Source: Fagopyrum homotropicum (taxonomy: Eukaryota > Streptophyta > Magnoliopsida > Caryophyllales > Polygonaceae). Taken from it: 64,000 bases of DNA. This document shows, in pieces, positions 32,085-43,177 of this stretch; the first letter of the stretch is position 1; each line of letters begins with the position of its first letter. Location: positions 6,853,001 to 6,917,000 of the forward strand of contig BSWB01000002.1 of NCBI GenBank assembly GCA_033239125.1, written 5' to 3'. The position numbers were made by a program, and so were the translations under genes. Below the pieces are notes generated by a model. The model had not been told where the DNA came from. It was given only the letters and a program-made list of their open reading frames with translations, and searched no databases.

Positions 32085-34377
32085 GTGCTTTACACCTTCC
32101 ACTCTATCAGTGTCATAACGGGAAACATGAATCCAATGACAACAATCATACCCTTTTGCTCTCTTCTCCTCCTCCTTCCACTCTCATCAACCCTGTCATC
32201 AGATGCCCCTGTAATGGCGGACCTCAAGAAATCCCTTAAGCTCCCCAATGCTCTCAACTGGTCCGCACCCGATCCGTGTCAAAAATGGGACAGGGTTGTG
32301 TGTTCTTCCGACAATCGTGTCATCCGAATTCAACTTGGGAATATGGGTATCTCTGGAACATTGCCGACGTCTATCAGTAATCTCACGGACCTTCAGGTTT
32401 TGGAGTTGACGGACAACGAAATTTCTGGTCCGTTACCAAGTTTGGCTGGATTGAGTTCTCTCCAAGCGATTACTCTCTCGAACAATCAGTTTACTTCAAT
32501 CCCGGCAGATTTCTTCCAAGGTATGATCGCTTTACAATCCGTTTTCCTTGATAAAAACCCGTTTAGTGAATGGTCCATACCCGTTAGTCTTCGAGATGCT
32601 TCGAGCTTGTCTAATTTCTCTGCAAATAATGCGAATTTAGTCGGGTCGTTACCCGAATTCATCGACCCGGAAACGTTTCCGAGTTTAACCGACTTGCGAT
32701 TGAACGAGAACCATCTAGAAGGCGGGTTACCCGCGAGTTTTTCCGGATTAGGTCTCCAGAGCTTTTGGTTGAGTGGGCAGAATTCTACCATCAATGGTAA
32801 TAACACTTTTGGTGGCTCCATTGATGTATTGCAGAATATGACTGAAATTGTTCAGGTTTGGTTGAATAGGAATTCATTTACAGGTCCGATTCCGAATCTA
32901 GCAAAGCTTGACAATCTTGTTGATCTGAATTTGAGGGATAATTGCCTCACTGGACCTGTCCCTGCTTCTCTGACTGGATTGAAGAGTTTGAAAATTGTTA
33001 ATTTAACCCACAATTATCTTCAAGGAGCAACCCCAATGTTTCATGGTTCAGTAGCAGTGGATATGGCTGATGGAACTAATAGCTTTTGCTTTTCGAAATC
33101 CGGCTTGACTTGTGATAGCCGTGTGAATGCATTGATATCGTTCTTGGAACCATTTGATTATCCTCTTGAGCTTGCTGAGAATTGGAAGGGAAATGATCCT
33201 TGTAATGATTGGGTTGGAATTACATGTGTTAATGGAAAGATTACATTTGTTAATTTACAGGGTAAGGGTCTTTCAGGTTCAATTTCTGCATCTATTGCTA
33301 AGCTCACAACAGTTCAGGTGCTGAACCTTGCTCATAATAACATCACCGGCACCATTCCTGATGTGCTCGCCACAATGCCGAACTTGAAAACACTAGATGT
33401 TTCATATAACAACTTGTATGGGGTGTTACCGGCTTTCGGTCACACCAATGTCATCACCACAGGTAATCTTGATATTGGGAAGGCAGCCCCGCCATCTGGT
33501 TCCGGAGACAACAACCCTGGATCCTCTTCGACAAGTAAAAACTCGAGTACTCGGAAAGTTGTTGGTATTGTTGTTGGAGTTGTTGCTGCTGTTGTTGTTG
33601 CTATCTTCTGGTGTGTTAGGAGGAAGCAGAAGAAGAAGAAGATTTCTGACGGGGATCCACGGCCTAAAGGAGTGGTGATCCATCCGAGTCATTCAGGGTC
33701 TGGAGATGAAGTGAAGATAACAATAGAAACCGGTGCTGTAAATGGAAATAACTTAGTGATCTCAATTGAAGTTCTGAGAAACGCCACGAACAATTTCAGT
33801 GAAAACAATGTGCTCGGAAAGGGAGGATTCGGAACAGTTTATAAAGGCGAGTTGTGTAATGGTACTGAAATCGCAGTTAAGAGGATGGACGCCGGAATCC
33901 TTGCAGATAAAGGCTTGGCGGAATTCACAGCCGAGGTTACTGTCCTAACCAAGGTCAGACACAGGAACTTAGCCTCACTCTTGGGCTATTGTGTCGATGG
34001 GAACGAGAAGCTTCTCGTTTACGAGTTCATGCCACAAGGTCCTTTGAGTAAGCATCTCTTCCATTGGAAGGAGTTTGGTGTTGAACCACTTAAATGGAAT
34101 CAAAGGCTTATTATTGCTCTTGATGTTGCTAGAGGCGTTGAGTACTTGCATTTCCTTGCTCATCAGAGTTTCATTCACAGGGATCTTAAACCGTCTAACA
34201 TTCTCCTCGGAGATGATTTACACGCTAAGGTTTCCGACTTTGGTCTTGTCCGTCTTGTCCCGAATGAAGAGGACGTCTCCATACATACCAAGCTCGCTGG
34301 GACGTTAGGTTACCTTGCTCCTGAATACGCTGGTAAAGTTGTTAGGACACGGTCATGAAATTCATATTTGGAAACCG

Positions 34378-34436
<59 letters not shown>

Positions 34437-35309
34437 AACACTTTACACGGACATATATATATATCTGTGTCATACTCAGATTTTATAAATAAAATCATTT
34501 AAACCGTGAATATATATAACATGGGCAAGGTAACGGGTTCCGATCAGTGAAAATTTGTCAATTTTTTTGGGGTTAGTATTAAAAAGAAAATCATTACGGA
34601 TTTGGATCCTGTAACCGTCACGGTTCCGGGTTGTGAACAATCCTGTTACGAATTCGGAACCCGTAAATGTGACGGTTACGAGTTCCGATCCTTTGTGGGT
34701 TTGTGAGTTTCATTGCCGTATGTTTACGATTTTCCTAAAGTTTTTACATTTCCTGCTGTCAAATAAATTACGCTCACACCTGAATTTAGTTACCGTTGTT
34801 ATGCAGTGCTGGGACGGATAACAACGAAGCTTGATGTGTACAGCTTCGGAGTTATACTGATGGAGCTAATAACAGGCCGGAAAGCGCTGGACGAGAGCCA
34901 ACCCGAGGAAAGCCGGCACTTGGAGACATGGTTCCGAAGAGTATACACCGACGAAAACGCTCTCCAGATGGTAGTAGACCCAACGATCAAGCTCAGTGAG
35001 GGAAACTCTTCAAGCGTCAACACCATAGCCAAGTTAGCGGGTCATTGCTGTGCTGATGACCCGCATCAGAGACCCGACATGGGTCACATAGTTCTCGTAA
35101 TCTCGGCTCTTGTCGAGCAATGGAAGCCGACGAGGAGCCAAGAGTTGGAAGACGAGTACGGGATCAATACGTACGTGAGCCTTCTAGAAACTGTGGAGAA
35201 GTGGAAGCAATACCATGGCTCGACCTCTGAGACTTTCTTCAGAGCCATGGATGATGAGCAAGCGAACATTCACTCGTGGCCTGTAGGAGCTGACGGGTGT
35301 TTTATATGA
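32085..35309 (+). CDS. TMK-like leucine-rich repeat receptor kinase, gene B
   Basis: Tandem duplicate of gene A in the same orientation. Exons 32085-34332 and 34807-35309 join in phase across a 474-bp GT-AG intron (916 residues; 902 if translation starts at the conserved Met at 32127, my preferred start). Order: signal peptide (IIPFCSLLLLLPLSSTLSSD); LRR cap DPCQKWDRVVC; LRR block; island; second cap GNDPCNDWVGITC; short LRR block; transmembrane segment about 492-511; juxtamembrane with the family segment VVIHPSHSGSGDEVKITIE; kinase. Kinase marks: GKGGFG (578-583), Lys599, HRD 698-700, DFG 718-720, GTLGYLAPEYA. The tail WKPTRSQELEDEYGINTYVS and LLETVEKWKQYHG is longer than in gene A and closer to usual TMK length (about 940). 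It is probably a working auxin-pathway receptor-like kinase. The intron carries a long (TA)n run. Confidence 0.9.
34379..34429. repeat. (TA)n microsatellite in the intron of TMK-like gene B
   Basis: About 50 bp of uninterrupted AT dinucleotides, 46 bp inside the donor site. Downstream, ggttccgggttgtgaacaat and cggttacgagttccgatcct form weak repeated blocks. The homologous intron of gene A is only 98 bp, so this intron has grown. Confidence 0.9.
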
Positions 35310-36140
35310 TCTGAATTTCAGTTTAGTCATCTTAAGTTGCATAATGCATCGCTAGTTTTGTTACATCGGTCTGTAAATTTCACTAGGGCTTGTATAAAAA
35401 GTTCAAAAATTATTCAAAATATTTTTTATTCTATTATAATTAAAATAAAATAAAATAACTTCTATTTATATACATACAATTTTTTATAATTAGATATCAT
35501 ATATTTCATTTATTTTTTTGGAAATAAATTATTTTTAATAAATTAGATTAGATTTTATTTCCTTTATAACTATAACTTTTATTTAAACGAAAAACTATAC
35601 ACTATCATTGTTTAACATTGTAAATAAAATTCTCATTTTTGTATGTACAATCGAGGCCCTTATTAATTTATTTTTTAAAATAAAAGAAATAGTTTCAATA
35701 CTATCAAATCTCCTTCTTGTTCAATCGTTTTTTTCTTTTTATGGTCGGTTTACTTGTAAATTGATTTATTTTCGGGTTATAAGCTAAATGAGTTTATATG
35801 GCTTTATACTTTATTTGCAGATTTATTTCTCAACAAGGTTTTTAAAAATAAATTAGATAAGGTTGTTTACTTGAAGTTTATTTTTTGGGTTATTTTACTT
35901 CAAATGACACTTATGCCCCTAAAAAAACGAACAATGACGTTGAATATCTAGGGATGGACAAATAATATCGGAATGAAAAAGCACAAGGTCAAAACTGAGT
36001 TTTAAACAAAAATAAACTCGTCCAAGAAACAAGGCCCACAACCGAGTTAAGTCTCGTTAGTGAAAGGGAACATAATTGAGGTACCATTAAAGTTATAAAA
36101 CGATTTAGAAATTTCTAACCCAAAAACTGGAATATAGATT
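35310..36140. other. Intergenic, no gene
   Basis: AT-rich sequence downstream of TMK-like gene B. The last stretch, from about 36030, begins the spacer type found in each U3 unit (aagaaacaaggcccacaacc, gagttaagt). Confidence 0.4.
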
Positions 36141-36561
36141 CATAAGAGAAGATGAGAGCGATAAAAATCATGGGAAAAAAATTGGTTAAGGTGATTAACT
36201 GTGTGAATGAATGAAAACTTTTCCGAAAAATACACCTTAATATAAAAGATGGCATCGAAGGAATTCGGTCGGTAGAATCCCTATATTTCTAGGATTAATT
36301 CTAGACAATATATTAAAAATTTTCATCTTCTTCCAAACACCAAAACTTCTATAAAAACTATGTAAGATCCCAAACACTTAAAGTTTTGGTCTCCTAAACA
36401 AACCCAACGTTTTAGAACCTTGATGTATTTTGGACAAAATATTTTAAACACTTAATTGTTTCTTTTTTGCGCTCTTATATATGAGGCCAAAAATAAAAAG
36501 CCCATCAAATCTTATTACTAAAGTAAAAAAAAATATTTTCCTTACTTGTTTGAAGTCTTAT

Positions 36562-36604
36562 TTCCCACGTCGATTGTGCCTACCAATATGAATCTCTTTA
36601 TATA
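36562..36604 (+). promoter_or_regulatory. USE and TATA box of U3 copy 1
   Basis: TTCCCACGTCG (36562-36572) differs from the plant USE (RTCCCACATCG) at the first base and at one internal base. A 24-nt spacer and TTTATATA (36597-36604) follow. The transcript start lies 22 nt later. The 24-nt spacing is the RNA polymerase III type. Confidence 0.8.
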
Positions 36605-36626
36605 CCCAAAAAACACCTCAATAGTC

Positions 36627-36797
36627 ACGACCTTACTTGAACAGGATTTGTTCTATAGGCTCGTACCTCTTAATCCTTACCATGTGACCCGAGCGTAATT
36701 AACGGCTTCATTATTTTGGGACAATGATTGTTGTAGAGGATCGTTCTTGAACCTTCTATGGGTCGGGGTGGTCACATGGTGTTTTGACAGACTCCTA
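36627..36797 (+). ncRNA. U3 snoRNA copy 1, internally deleted
   Basis: It begins acgaccttacttgaacagga then tttgttctataggctcgtac, the 5' domain and box A region of plant U3. That domain pairs with pre-18S rRNA to guide early processing in the nucleolus. About 44 nt present in copy 2 are missing between tccttac and catgtgacccgag. The 3' domain is kept (gattgttgtagaggatcgtt, cttctatgggtcgg, ttttgacagact), and a T6 run (36798-36803) would terminate polymerase III. Likely a pseudogene because of the deletion and the changed USE. Confidence 0.85.
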
Positions 36798-36803
36798 TTT
36801 TTT
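36798..36803 (+). terminator. Polymerase III T-run after U3 copy 1
   Basis: Six T residues directly after the box D region and cagactccta. Confidence 0.7.
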
Positions 36804-37489
36804 GCGTGCAACCCTCTTTGATATTATCGAGTGTAAAAGTACGAGTTTTACTTTAGCAACTAATTTTATTTTAATCCGAATGTGATTATCAGATTCATGG
36901 TTATTGGACCACAATTAATGTAGATGATCAATTTCAGGCCTTCTAGAGGTACAAAAATTGATAGTCACATGTTGGTCCTACAAATTTTTATTTATTTTAA
37001 TAGGTTAGAACAAAGTTTTACTCATAAATTTTTTTTTGGATAAAGGTAGCATTCATAAGGGAAAATAGCATAACTAGGTTTATTACGACCTAGTTATACT
37101 AAAGTAGCAGAGTTTATGTACAAGCCTAGGAGCTGAGTTCTACGGCTAAAATCAATCATACACAAGGTATTCATGATAGGTATGCAATCCTCATGGACAT
37201 ACCAACTACTTGAAGCCAAAAATTGTGAGAGTACATATAAACCTAAAACAACTCATGAGGCTCGTTCACCTTCGGCAAAGTCATCAACAAACATAGACAC
37301 TCACAAGCCGAAAAAGTGCCCAAACTTCGGGTCAATGGTTAGTCCACCTTCGGCAAAGCCATCAGCAACCTAGATCCATGCCCGATACACACATAGCTAA
37401 AAACATCATAGTATGGAGCAGAATGCCGCTCTAGTAAGACCGATTACTAGGATGCAATCCTCTCTGTTGCTCTAGCTCCATCTCTAGCA

Positions 37490-37900
37490 GGTAAAGCCTC
37501 ATGCAGCAAAGTGTACCTATGGGTCATGATCATCCTTACCAGAATATCTACCTGAATCTTATTATGGCCAAACACCAAGGCATTCTTGGAATATCAAAGG
37601 TAGTAGACAGTGGCAGAATACGCGTAGATCCTAGATATGCTCATCCAACTCCTACCATGAACAGTGTAAGTCAGCCAATGTAATATCTATAGTCTGGTAG
37701 TAACATTGTTGGGGACCCCAAAATCTGCTCCAACCTGTCTTCACACCTCTTATGCGTATGTGCATCAAAAGATCAAGTGGTCGTGCGACTCACTCTCACT
37801 CATACACCAGCTACAAGTAGGATCAATATCAAGAAAATGTAACTTGTCTTTGGTAGATAACCGATCAATGATCGTCATCCATAGTATAAATTGATGATAT
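37490..37900 (-). pseudogene. LINE zf-RVT fragment inserted in the U3 cluster
   Basis: On the minus strand: MTIIDRLSTKDKLHFLDIDP then TCSWCMSESESHDHLIF, a stop and further stops, and later ISRIYAYSATVYYL.YSKNALVFG. The Thr/Asp-Arg-Leu, the C-x-x-C and the H-D-H-L-x-F pattern are the zinc-binding zf-RVT domain at the C-terminus of plant L1-type LINE polyproteins; the WxxRNxxxF-like segment follows as expected. At least four stops are present. It lies between U3 copies 1 and 2 and accounts for their wider spacing (2,271 bp rather than 1,451). Confidence 0.75.
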
Positions 37901-38099
37901 TAACTGACTATACAAATATCATAGTAAAATATGTGAGTTAATTAGTGAAATTACAATATAACAATAAAAGCATTTCCTTGTATGTACTTTTTTCTATTTG
38001 TTTAAAAAAATATGGTCTTTTGTTTAATCAAATTGATATCTTTAATTAAGGAGTTGATAATAAGAAATTATCTTTCCTTCGACTAAATATGTTAGTTTA

Positions 38100-38832
38100 C
38101 TAGTGAAGTTACTATACAATCAAGAAGGAGACTTGTAGCAAATATGTTTGTCTCATATGTATCGTATACCACATTACTACCCCAAGTTGTTACATTCCAA
38201 GAAACAAGGTCCACAATCGAGTTAAGTGTTGTTACTGAAAGGAAACATAACTGAGGTACCATTAAAGTTAGAAAACGATTTAGAAATTTCTAACCCAAAA
38301 ACTGGAATATAAATTCATAAGAGAAGATGAGAGCGATAAAATTTGTGATAAAAAAATGGTTAAGGTGATTAACTGTATGAACGAATCAAAGCTTTTCCGA
38401 AAAAACGCTCTAATTTCAAAGATGGTATCGAAGGAATTCGGTCGGTGGAATTCCTAAATTTCTAGGATTTATTTTAGACAAAATATTCTAAACATTTATT
38501 GGTCTCTAGTATTTTACCATACTAGAGCTTATAGAAAGGGGGAAACTAACTTCTAGATGTTGCATCTTCTTCCAAACACTAGGTTTCCAAACACAAAAAT
38601 TTCTATAAAATTCTTCGTCTTCCTTTACGTAAGATCTCAAACACTTAAAATATTGGGCTTCCAAAATCCAAACAAACCCAACGTTTAGAATCTTGATATA
38701 TTTTAGACAAAATATTCTAAACACTTATTGTTTTCTTTTTTGGGCTCTTATATATGAGGCAAAAAACCAAAAGCCCATTAAATCTTATTAATAAAGTAAA
38801 AAAATATTTTCCTTACTTGTTTCAAGTCTAAC
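38100..38832. repeat. U3 unit spacer (copy 2), shared with copies 1, 3 and 4
   Basis: The block from acattactaccccaagttgt through gagaagatgagagcgataaa, cggtcggtggaattcctaaa, aacccaacgtttagaatctt and aaaagcccattaaatcttat recurs upstream of each U3 copy, around 36050-36540, 39640-40270 and 43440-44030. So the duplicated unit includes about 700 bp of 5' flank as well as the RNA gene. Confidence 0.85.
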
Positions 38833-38875
38833 TTCCCACATCGATATCAGCTATCAATATTAACCTCTTTATATA
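38833..38875 (+). promoter_or_regulatory. USE and TATA box of U3 copy 2
   Basis: TTCCCACATCG (38833-38843) matches ten of eleven USE positions. A 24-nt spacer and TTTATATA (38868-38875) follow, and the transcript start is 22 nt after the TATA box. This is the geometry of plant polymerase III snRNA-type genes such as U6 and U3. Confidence 0.88.
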
Positions 38876-38897
38876 CCCAAAAAACACATCAATGGTC

Positions 38898-39113
38898 ACG
38901 ACCTTACTTGAACAGGATCTGTTCTATAGGCTTGTACCTCTAAATCCTTAATCTTTAAGGAGGCAGGAAACTAAGTCTGGTGGATGAATCCTGATCATGT
39001 GACCCGAGCGTGATTAACAACTTCATTGTTCTCCGACCTTGATTGTTGTAGAGGATCGTTCTTGAACCTTCTATGGGTCGGGTTGGTCACTTGGTGTTCT
39101 GACAGACTCCTAC
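38898..39113 (+). ncRNA. U3 snoRNA copy 2 (best preserved)
   Basis: 216 nt, starting acgaccttacttgaacagga tctgttctataggcttgtac, which is the plant U3 5' domain with a single visible change (cttgtacc for ctcgtacc). It continues through ggatgaatcctgatcatgtg, acccgagcgtgattaac, gattgttgtagaggatcgtt cttgaaccttctatgggtcg and ends with the box D region ttctgacagactcc. A T5 run follows. U3 is the box C/D snoRNA needed for cleavage of the 5' part of pre-rRNA. In plants it is made by RNA polymerase III, consistent with the promoter spacing and terminator here. Length and domain order are those of a full U3. It may still be a slightly decayed copy. Confidence 0.92.
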
Positions 39114-39118
39114 TTTTT
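39114..39118 (+). terminator. Polymerase III T-run after U3 copy 2
   Basis: Five T residues (tactttttgcg) directly after the U3 3' end. Confidence 0.75.
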
Positions 39119-40283
39119 GCGTGCAAGTGTAAAAGTATGAGTTTTACTTTAGCGAGTAATTTTATTTTTATCTGAGTGTAATTAACGGATTCATGGTTAT
39201 TGGACCACGGTTGATATAGATGATCATTTCCGGACCATGGTTACCCGAGGATCTCCTAACTTAATTGTTGGCAAATTAAGCTGATGATATTTTTTGTATC
39301 TTTGTTTCCCTAACTTAATTATATACGAATATAATAGCAATGACAATGTCATTAAGATAAATATTAATTGACTATACATTTGACATAGACAAACATGTGA
39401 GTTTATTAGTTAAATTACGATAAAGCAATTAAAGTATTTCCTTGTCTGCTTTTTTTCTCTCTATTTGTATCCAAAAAAAATTATGGTCTTTTGTTTAATC
39501 AAACTGATATATTTGATTAAGGAATTGGTAATGAGAAATGATATTTTCTTTGACTAAACATGTGAGTTAATCAATGAAGTTACTACACAATCAAGAAGGA
39601 GACCTCTATCTAATATGTTTGTCTCAAATGGACCGTATACCATATTACTACCCCAAGTCGTTACATTCCAAGAAACAAGGTCCACAATTGAGTTAAGTGT
39701 TGTTAGTGAAATGGAACATAACTGAGGTACCATTAACGTTAGAAAATGATTTAGAAATTTCCAACCCAAAACTGGAATATATATTCATAAGAGAAGATGA
39801 GAGCGATAAAATTTGTGATAAACAAATTGGTTAAGGTGATTAACTGTATGAATGAATCAAAACATTTCCGAAAAATACACCCTTATTTTAGAGATGGTAT
39901 CGAAAGAATTCAGTCGGTGCAATCCCTAAAATTCTAGGAATTATTTTAGACAAAATATTCTAAACACTTATTGGTCTCTAGTATTCTATAAAACAAAAGC
40001 TTATAGAAATGGGAAAATTAACTTCTAGACGTTGCATCTTCTCCAAACACCAACAAAATTAATAAAATTCTTTGCTTTCCTTTACGTAAGATCTCAAACC
40101 CTTTAAATGTTGGTCGCCCAAACAAACCCAACGTTTAGAATCTTGATATATTTTGGATAAATTGTTCTAAAAACTTATTGGTTTCTGTTTTGGGCTCTTA
40201 TATATGACGCCGAAAACCAAAAGCCCATCAAATCTTATTAATAAAGTAAAAAAAATATGTTCCTAACTTGTTTCAAGTCTTAT
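39119..40283. repeat. U3 unit spacer between copies 2 and 3
   Basis: This spacer holds 3' flank (cgtgcaagtgtaaaagtatg through tcatggttattggaccacgg) shared by copies 1-3. A ccctaacttaattatatacg block follows, also seen at 42842, and then the 5' flank block of the next unit. Corresponding points (gatgagagcg) lie at 36151, 38326, 39796 and 43533. No other gene is seen. Confidence 0.8.
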
Positions 40284-40326
40284 TTCCCACATCGATAGCA
40301 GCTACCAATATGAACCTCTTTATATA
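40284..40326 (+). promoter_or_regulatory. USE and TATA box of U3 copy 3
   Basis: TTCCCACATCG (40284-40294), 24-nt spacer, TTTATATA (40319-40326), transcript start 22 nt further. Identical geometry to copy 2. Confidence 0.85.
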
Positions 40327-40348
40327 CCCAAAAAACACATCAATGTTC

Positions 40349-40568
40349 ACGACCTTACTTGTACATGATTTGTTTTGTAGGCTTGTACCTCTGAATCCTT
40401 AGTCTTTAAAGAGACAATTAAGAAACTAAGCATGGTAGATGAATCTTGACCATGTGGCCCGAGCGTGATTAACGACTTCATTGTTCTCGGACCAAGATTG
40501 TTGTAGAGGATCGTTCATGAATCTTCTATGGGTCGGGATGGTCACTTGGTATTCTGACAAACTCCTAC
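40349..40568 (+). ncRNA. U3 snoRNA copy 3, diverged in box A
   Basis: 220 nt. The first bases acgaccttacttg are kept, but the next part reads tacatgatttgttttgtagg where copy 2 has aacaggatctgttctatagg. Four or more changes therefore fall in the most conserved box A region, and one in the box D flank (ctgacaaactcc). The rest (gatgaatcttgaccatgtgg, cccgagcgtgattaacgact, gattgttgtagaggatcgtt) follows copy 2 closely. A T5 run at 40569-40573 follows. The promoter looks intact, so it could be transcribed, but box A changes argue that the RNA is not a functional U3. Confidence 0.85.
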
Positions 40569-40573
40569 TTTTT
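40569..40573 (+). terminator. Polymerase III T-run after U3 copy 3
   Basis: Five T residues (tactttttgcg) directly after the U3 3' end, at the same place as in copy 2. Confidence 0.7.
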
Positions 40574-40741
40574 GCGTGCAACCCTCTTCGATATCGTCAA
40601 GTGTAAAAGTACGAGTTTAACTTTAGCGAGTAATTTTATTTTTATCCGAGTGTGATTAACGGATTCATGGTTATTGGACCACGATTGATATAAATGATAA
40701 TTTCCGGGCCTTCTAGAGGTACGGGGTAGTCACATGATGGT

Positions 40742-42707
40742 TGTAACAACCGGAATTTCTTGTTCCGGTTATTTTTCTTTGAGACTTCTTCCGGAACCAC
40801 AATAGTGGTGCCGAAAGAAGGTACCCTTCCTTGCGGCCCCAAATGCTCACGAGCGCAGCAACATGGTGTTTCCGCGGTCGCGGCAGGGTCTTCCCGCGGG
40901 TGTGGTTTTTCAGCCGATCTTTTCGTAACCATCGTCCGTTCTTTCTTTTTCCGTTTTATTCTATCTTTGATCTTCCTAGGGTTCTTTATGGGCATTTCCA
41001 TCCCCCATCCGTTCTTCTTTTCCCTCTTACGTAAAACTCTTCTCCTTCTTCTCTTCTTCATCATCTTTTTCTCCTTGTTCTTCGTTCCTCCAAGTGTGTG
41101 AGTTGGAATCTTCTGCACGTGGATTAGAGATTGCGGACCTGGTGCGAGTCTATGGATCAGACAATAAGTCTTCCCTTCTCCATCTTCCTTCTTCTACGTT
41201 CCTTCTTCTTCGTTCTTCTTCTTGGCAAAGAATCAAGATCGATTCTTGATTCTGTTTGTTGTCGTTGTGTCCGTTGTTGTTGTCAAAATCCAAGTCTTTG
41301 TGGTGATTGTAGTTGTGAGGGAAACACATAGGAGAGTAGATCCGACCTAAGAAGAGTTTCCTGTTCGTCGAAGAACCTTCAATGTTCGTCCCCAGAGCGA
41401 TTCCGCACCCGCACCTGTGCAGCCCCACACACGCGCCTCACTTGAGTCACCGCCCCCGTGCCTTAGCGTCACAGCGGTTGTGGCGTCTCGAAGCCTGTCT
41501 CCGCGCCCGTGCCTTCCTATTTCCGTGGTCGCCCCTTGTCTCTAGTGGGTACCAACTTTCTTGGTATGTTACTTTCTCTCTTGTTGTTGTTAGCCTAGTA
41601 GTAGTATCATGCTAGACTGAACCCTAAAGTAACTGGTGAGAATGCTAGTTAGTGGCTTGGGATCCTTAGGTGTTTTAGTACTGGTTTGAGAACTTTGGAG
41701 CTTGTTGTGTGGATGTTGATCTTATGAAGATCTCGAGACTAGGATTGAGATATCTTAGCATGTTGCTATATGATCTTGTACTGATCATTGAGACTAGAAG
41801 TAGGAACCTTCTAGCACATTGTGGTACGGCCTTGTAGAGGTCAATGAAACTAGAAGTTGAGGACTTCTAGCATGTCGGTTAGTTACTGATTTGGAATGCC
41901 TTGTTTGAGTAGACATAGAGTACTTTCCTGCGGGAAGCTCAGTGTGATAGTTGAGCTGGGATTTTCTTTGATTCAGGTAAGTCCCTTGGACTTACTTAGT
42001 TGATTTTTGTGTGTTAACTTAGCTTTGAAAGAGGTGTGTGCTAGATGTTATTTTAAGAACATGATAGGACAACCTTTTATGTTGATTGGCCCAAGTGTAT
42101 GATAATCGGGCGGTGACAACTTATTCATTTCACAAGACACTAGGAGGTTCTCTACGACTAGTCCAGGCAGGTAAACGATGAAGTGCATCAAATCCATTCT
42201 TGTTGGTATAAGGGGACAGAGGCGAGTTTCGGGAGATTCTCGTGTCACAAAAAAAGTTGAATTAATAAAGTGTATAACCTAATGAAAGATAATAAGTAGA
42301 ATTGTGTGAAAGCATGTTTATGTGTTTTACTTTCTTGACGTGTGTTATTGTTGTTATAGTTCATAGAATGTTAGCTAATGGTTTATCTGTTGCGTAGATG
42401 CCTTGTAGGTTAGGGATGCTGCCGAGTGATCCGGTCGGAGTGGTAAGCCCGGGGGGTCCCGTACATTATAGGACGGGATATAGGTTTTATCATTCTCGTT
42501 GTTTTTCCGTTATTGTTGTAGAACTCGACTGAAAGTGTTTCTTTTGTGGATGTTAAACCTTTTGTTATTTTATCTATTTGAGAGTTTCCTATTTGTGTTG
42601 TCCCTTGTTGCAAGATCTGGTGAAATTGTTGTCAAGGTAAAGGTCAAGACCCATTTGTGAGGTCCTAGCCCGTAGCATCCCGAGTTCCTAAAATTTGGGG
42701 TATTACA
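40742..42707 (+). mobile_element. Probable solo LTR (about 1.97 kb, Ty3/gypsy-like) in the U3 cluster
   Basis: It begins TGTAACAACCGGAATTTCTT and ends ttggggtattaca (TG...CA). The point of insertion is defined by comparison with U3 copy 1, where gtcacatgttgg runs directly into tcctacaaatttttatttat; here the same two phrases are separated by this block. The ends (tgtaac... and ...ccctagcatcc-like cccgtagcatcccgagttcc then ggggtattaca) are of a type common in plant Ty3/gypsy LTRs. No gag, pol or primer site is inside. Flanking bases atggt and gtgat may be a decayed 5-bp target duplication. Open frames within (for example 40642-41118 minus) are rich in Arg, Lys and Glu from simple sequence and are not convincing genes. 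Confidence 0.65.
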
Positions 42708-43177
42708 GTGATCCTACAAATTTTTATTTATTTGAAAAGGTGACATGGAACAGTCTTACGTATGAGTTTTGACCATGTGACTCGAGGGTCTCCTAACTTA
42801 ATTGTTGACAAGTTAAGGCGGTGATATTATGTGTATTTTTTTCCCTAACTTACTTATATACGAATAAAATAACAATGACAGTGTCATCGAGATAAATATT
42901 AATTGATTATACATGTGACATATGCAAACATGTGAGTTAATTGATGAAATTACGATATAGCAATATAAGTATTTGCTTGTATGTATTTTTTTTCTATTTG
43001 TATAGAAAAAAATTATGGTCACTTGTTTAATCAAATTGATATCTTTGATTAAGGAGTTGGTAATGAGAAATAATCTTTTCTTCGACTAAATATGTGAGTT
43101 AATTAGTGAAGTTACTACAAAATCAAGGAGACATCTAGAAAATATGTTTGTCTCATATGGACCGTATACCACATTAC

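Noticed and set aside
40642..41118. 158-residue open frame rich in Lys, Arg and Glu (minus strand)
   Set aside because: It lies across the edge of the probable solo LTR, and its composition comes from pyrimidine-rich simple sequence (ttcttcttc runs). No domain or codon signal.
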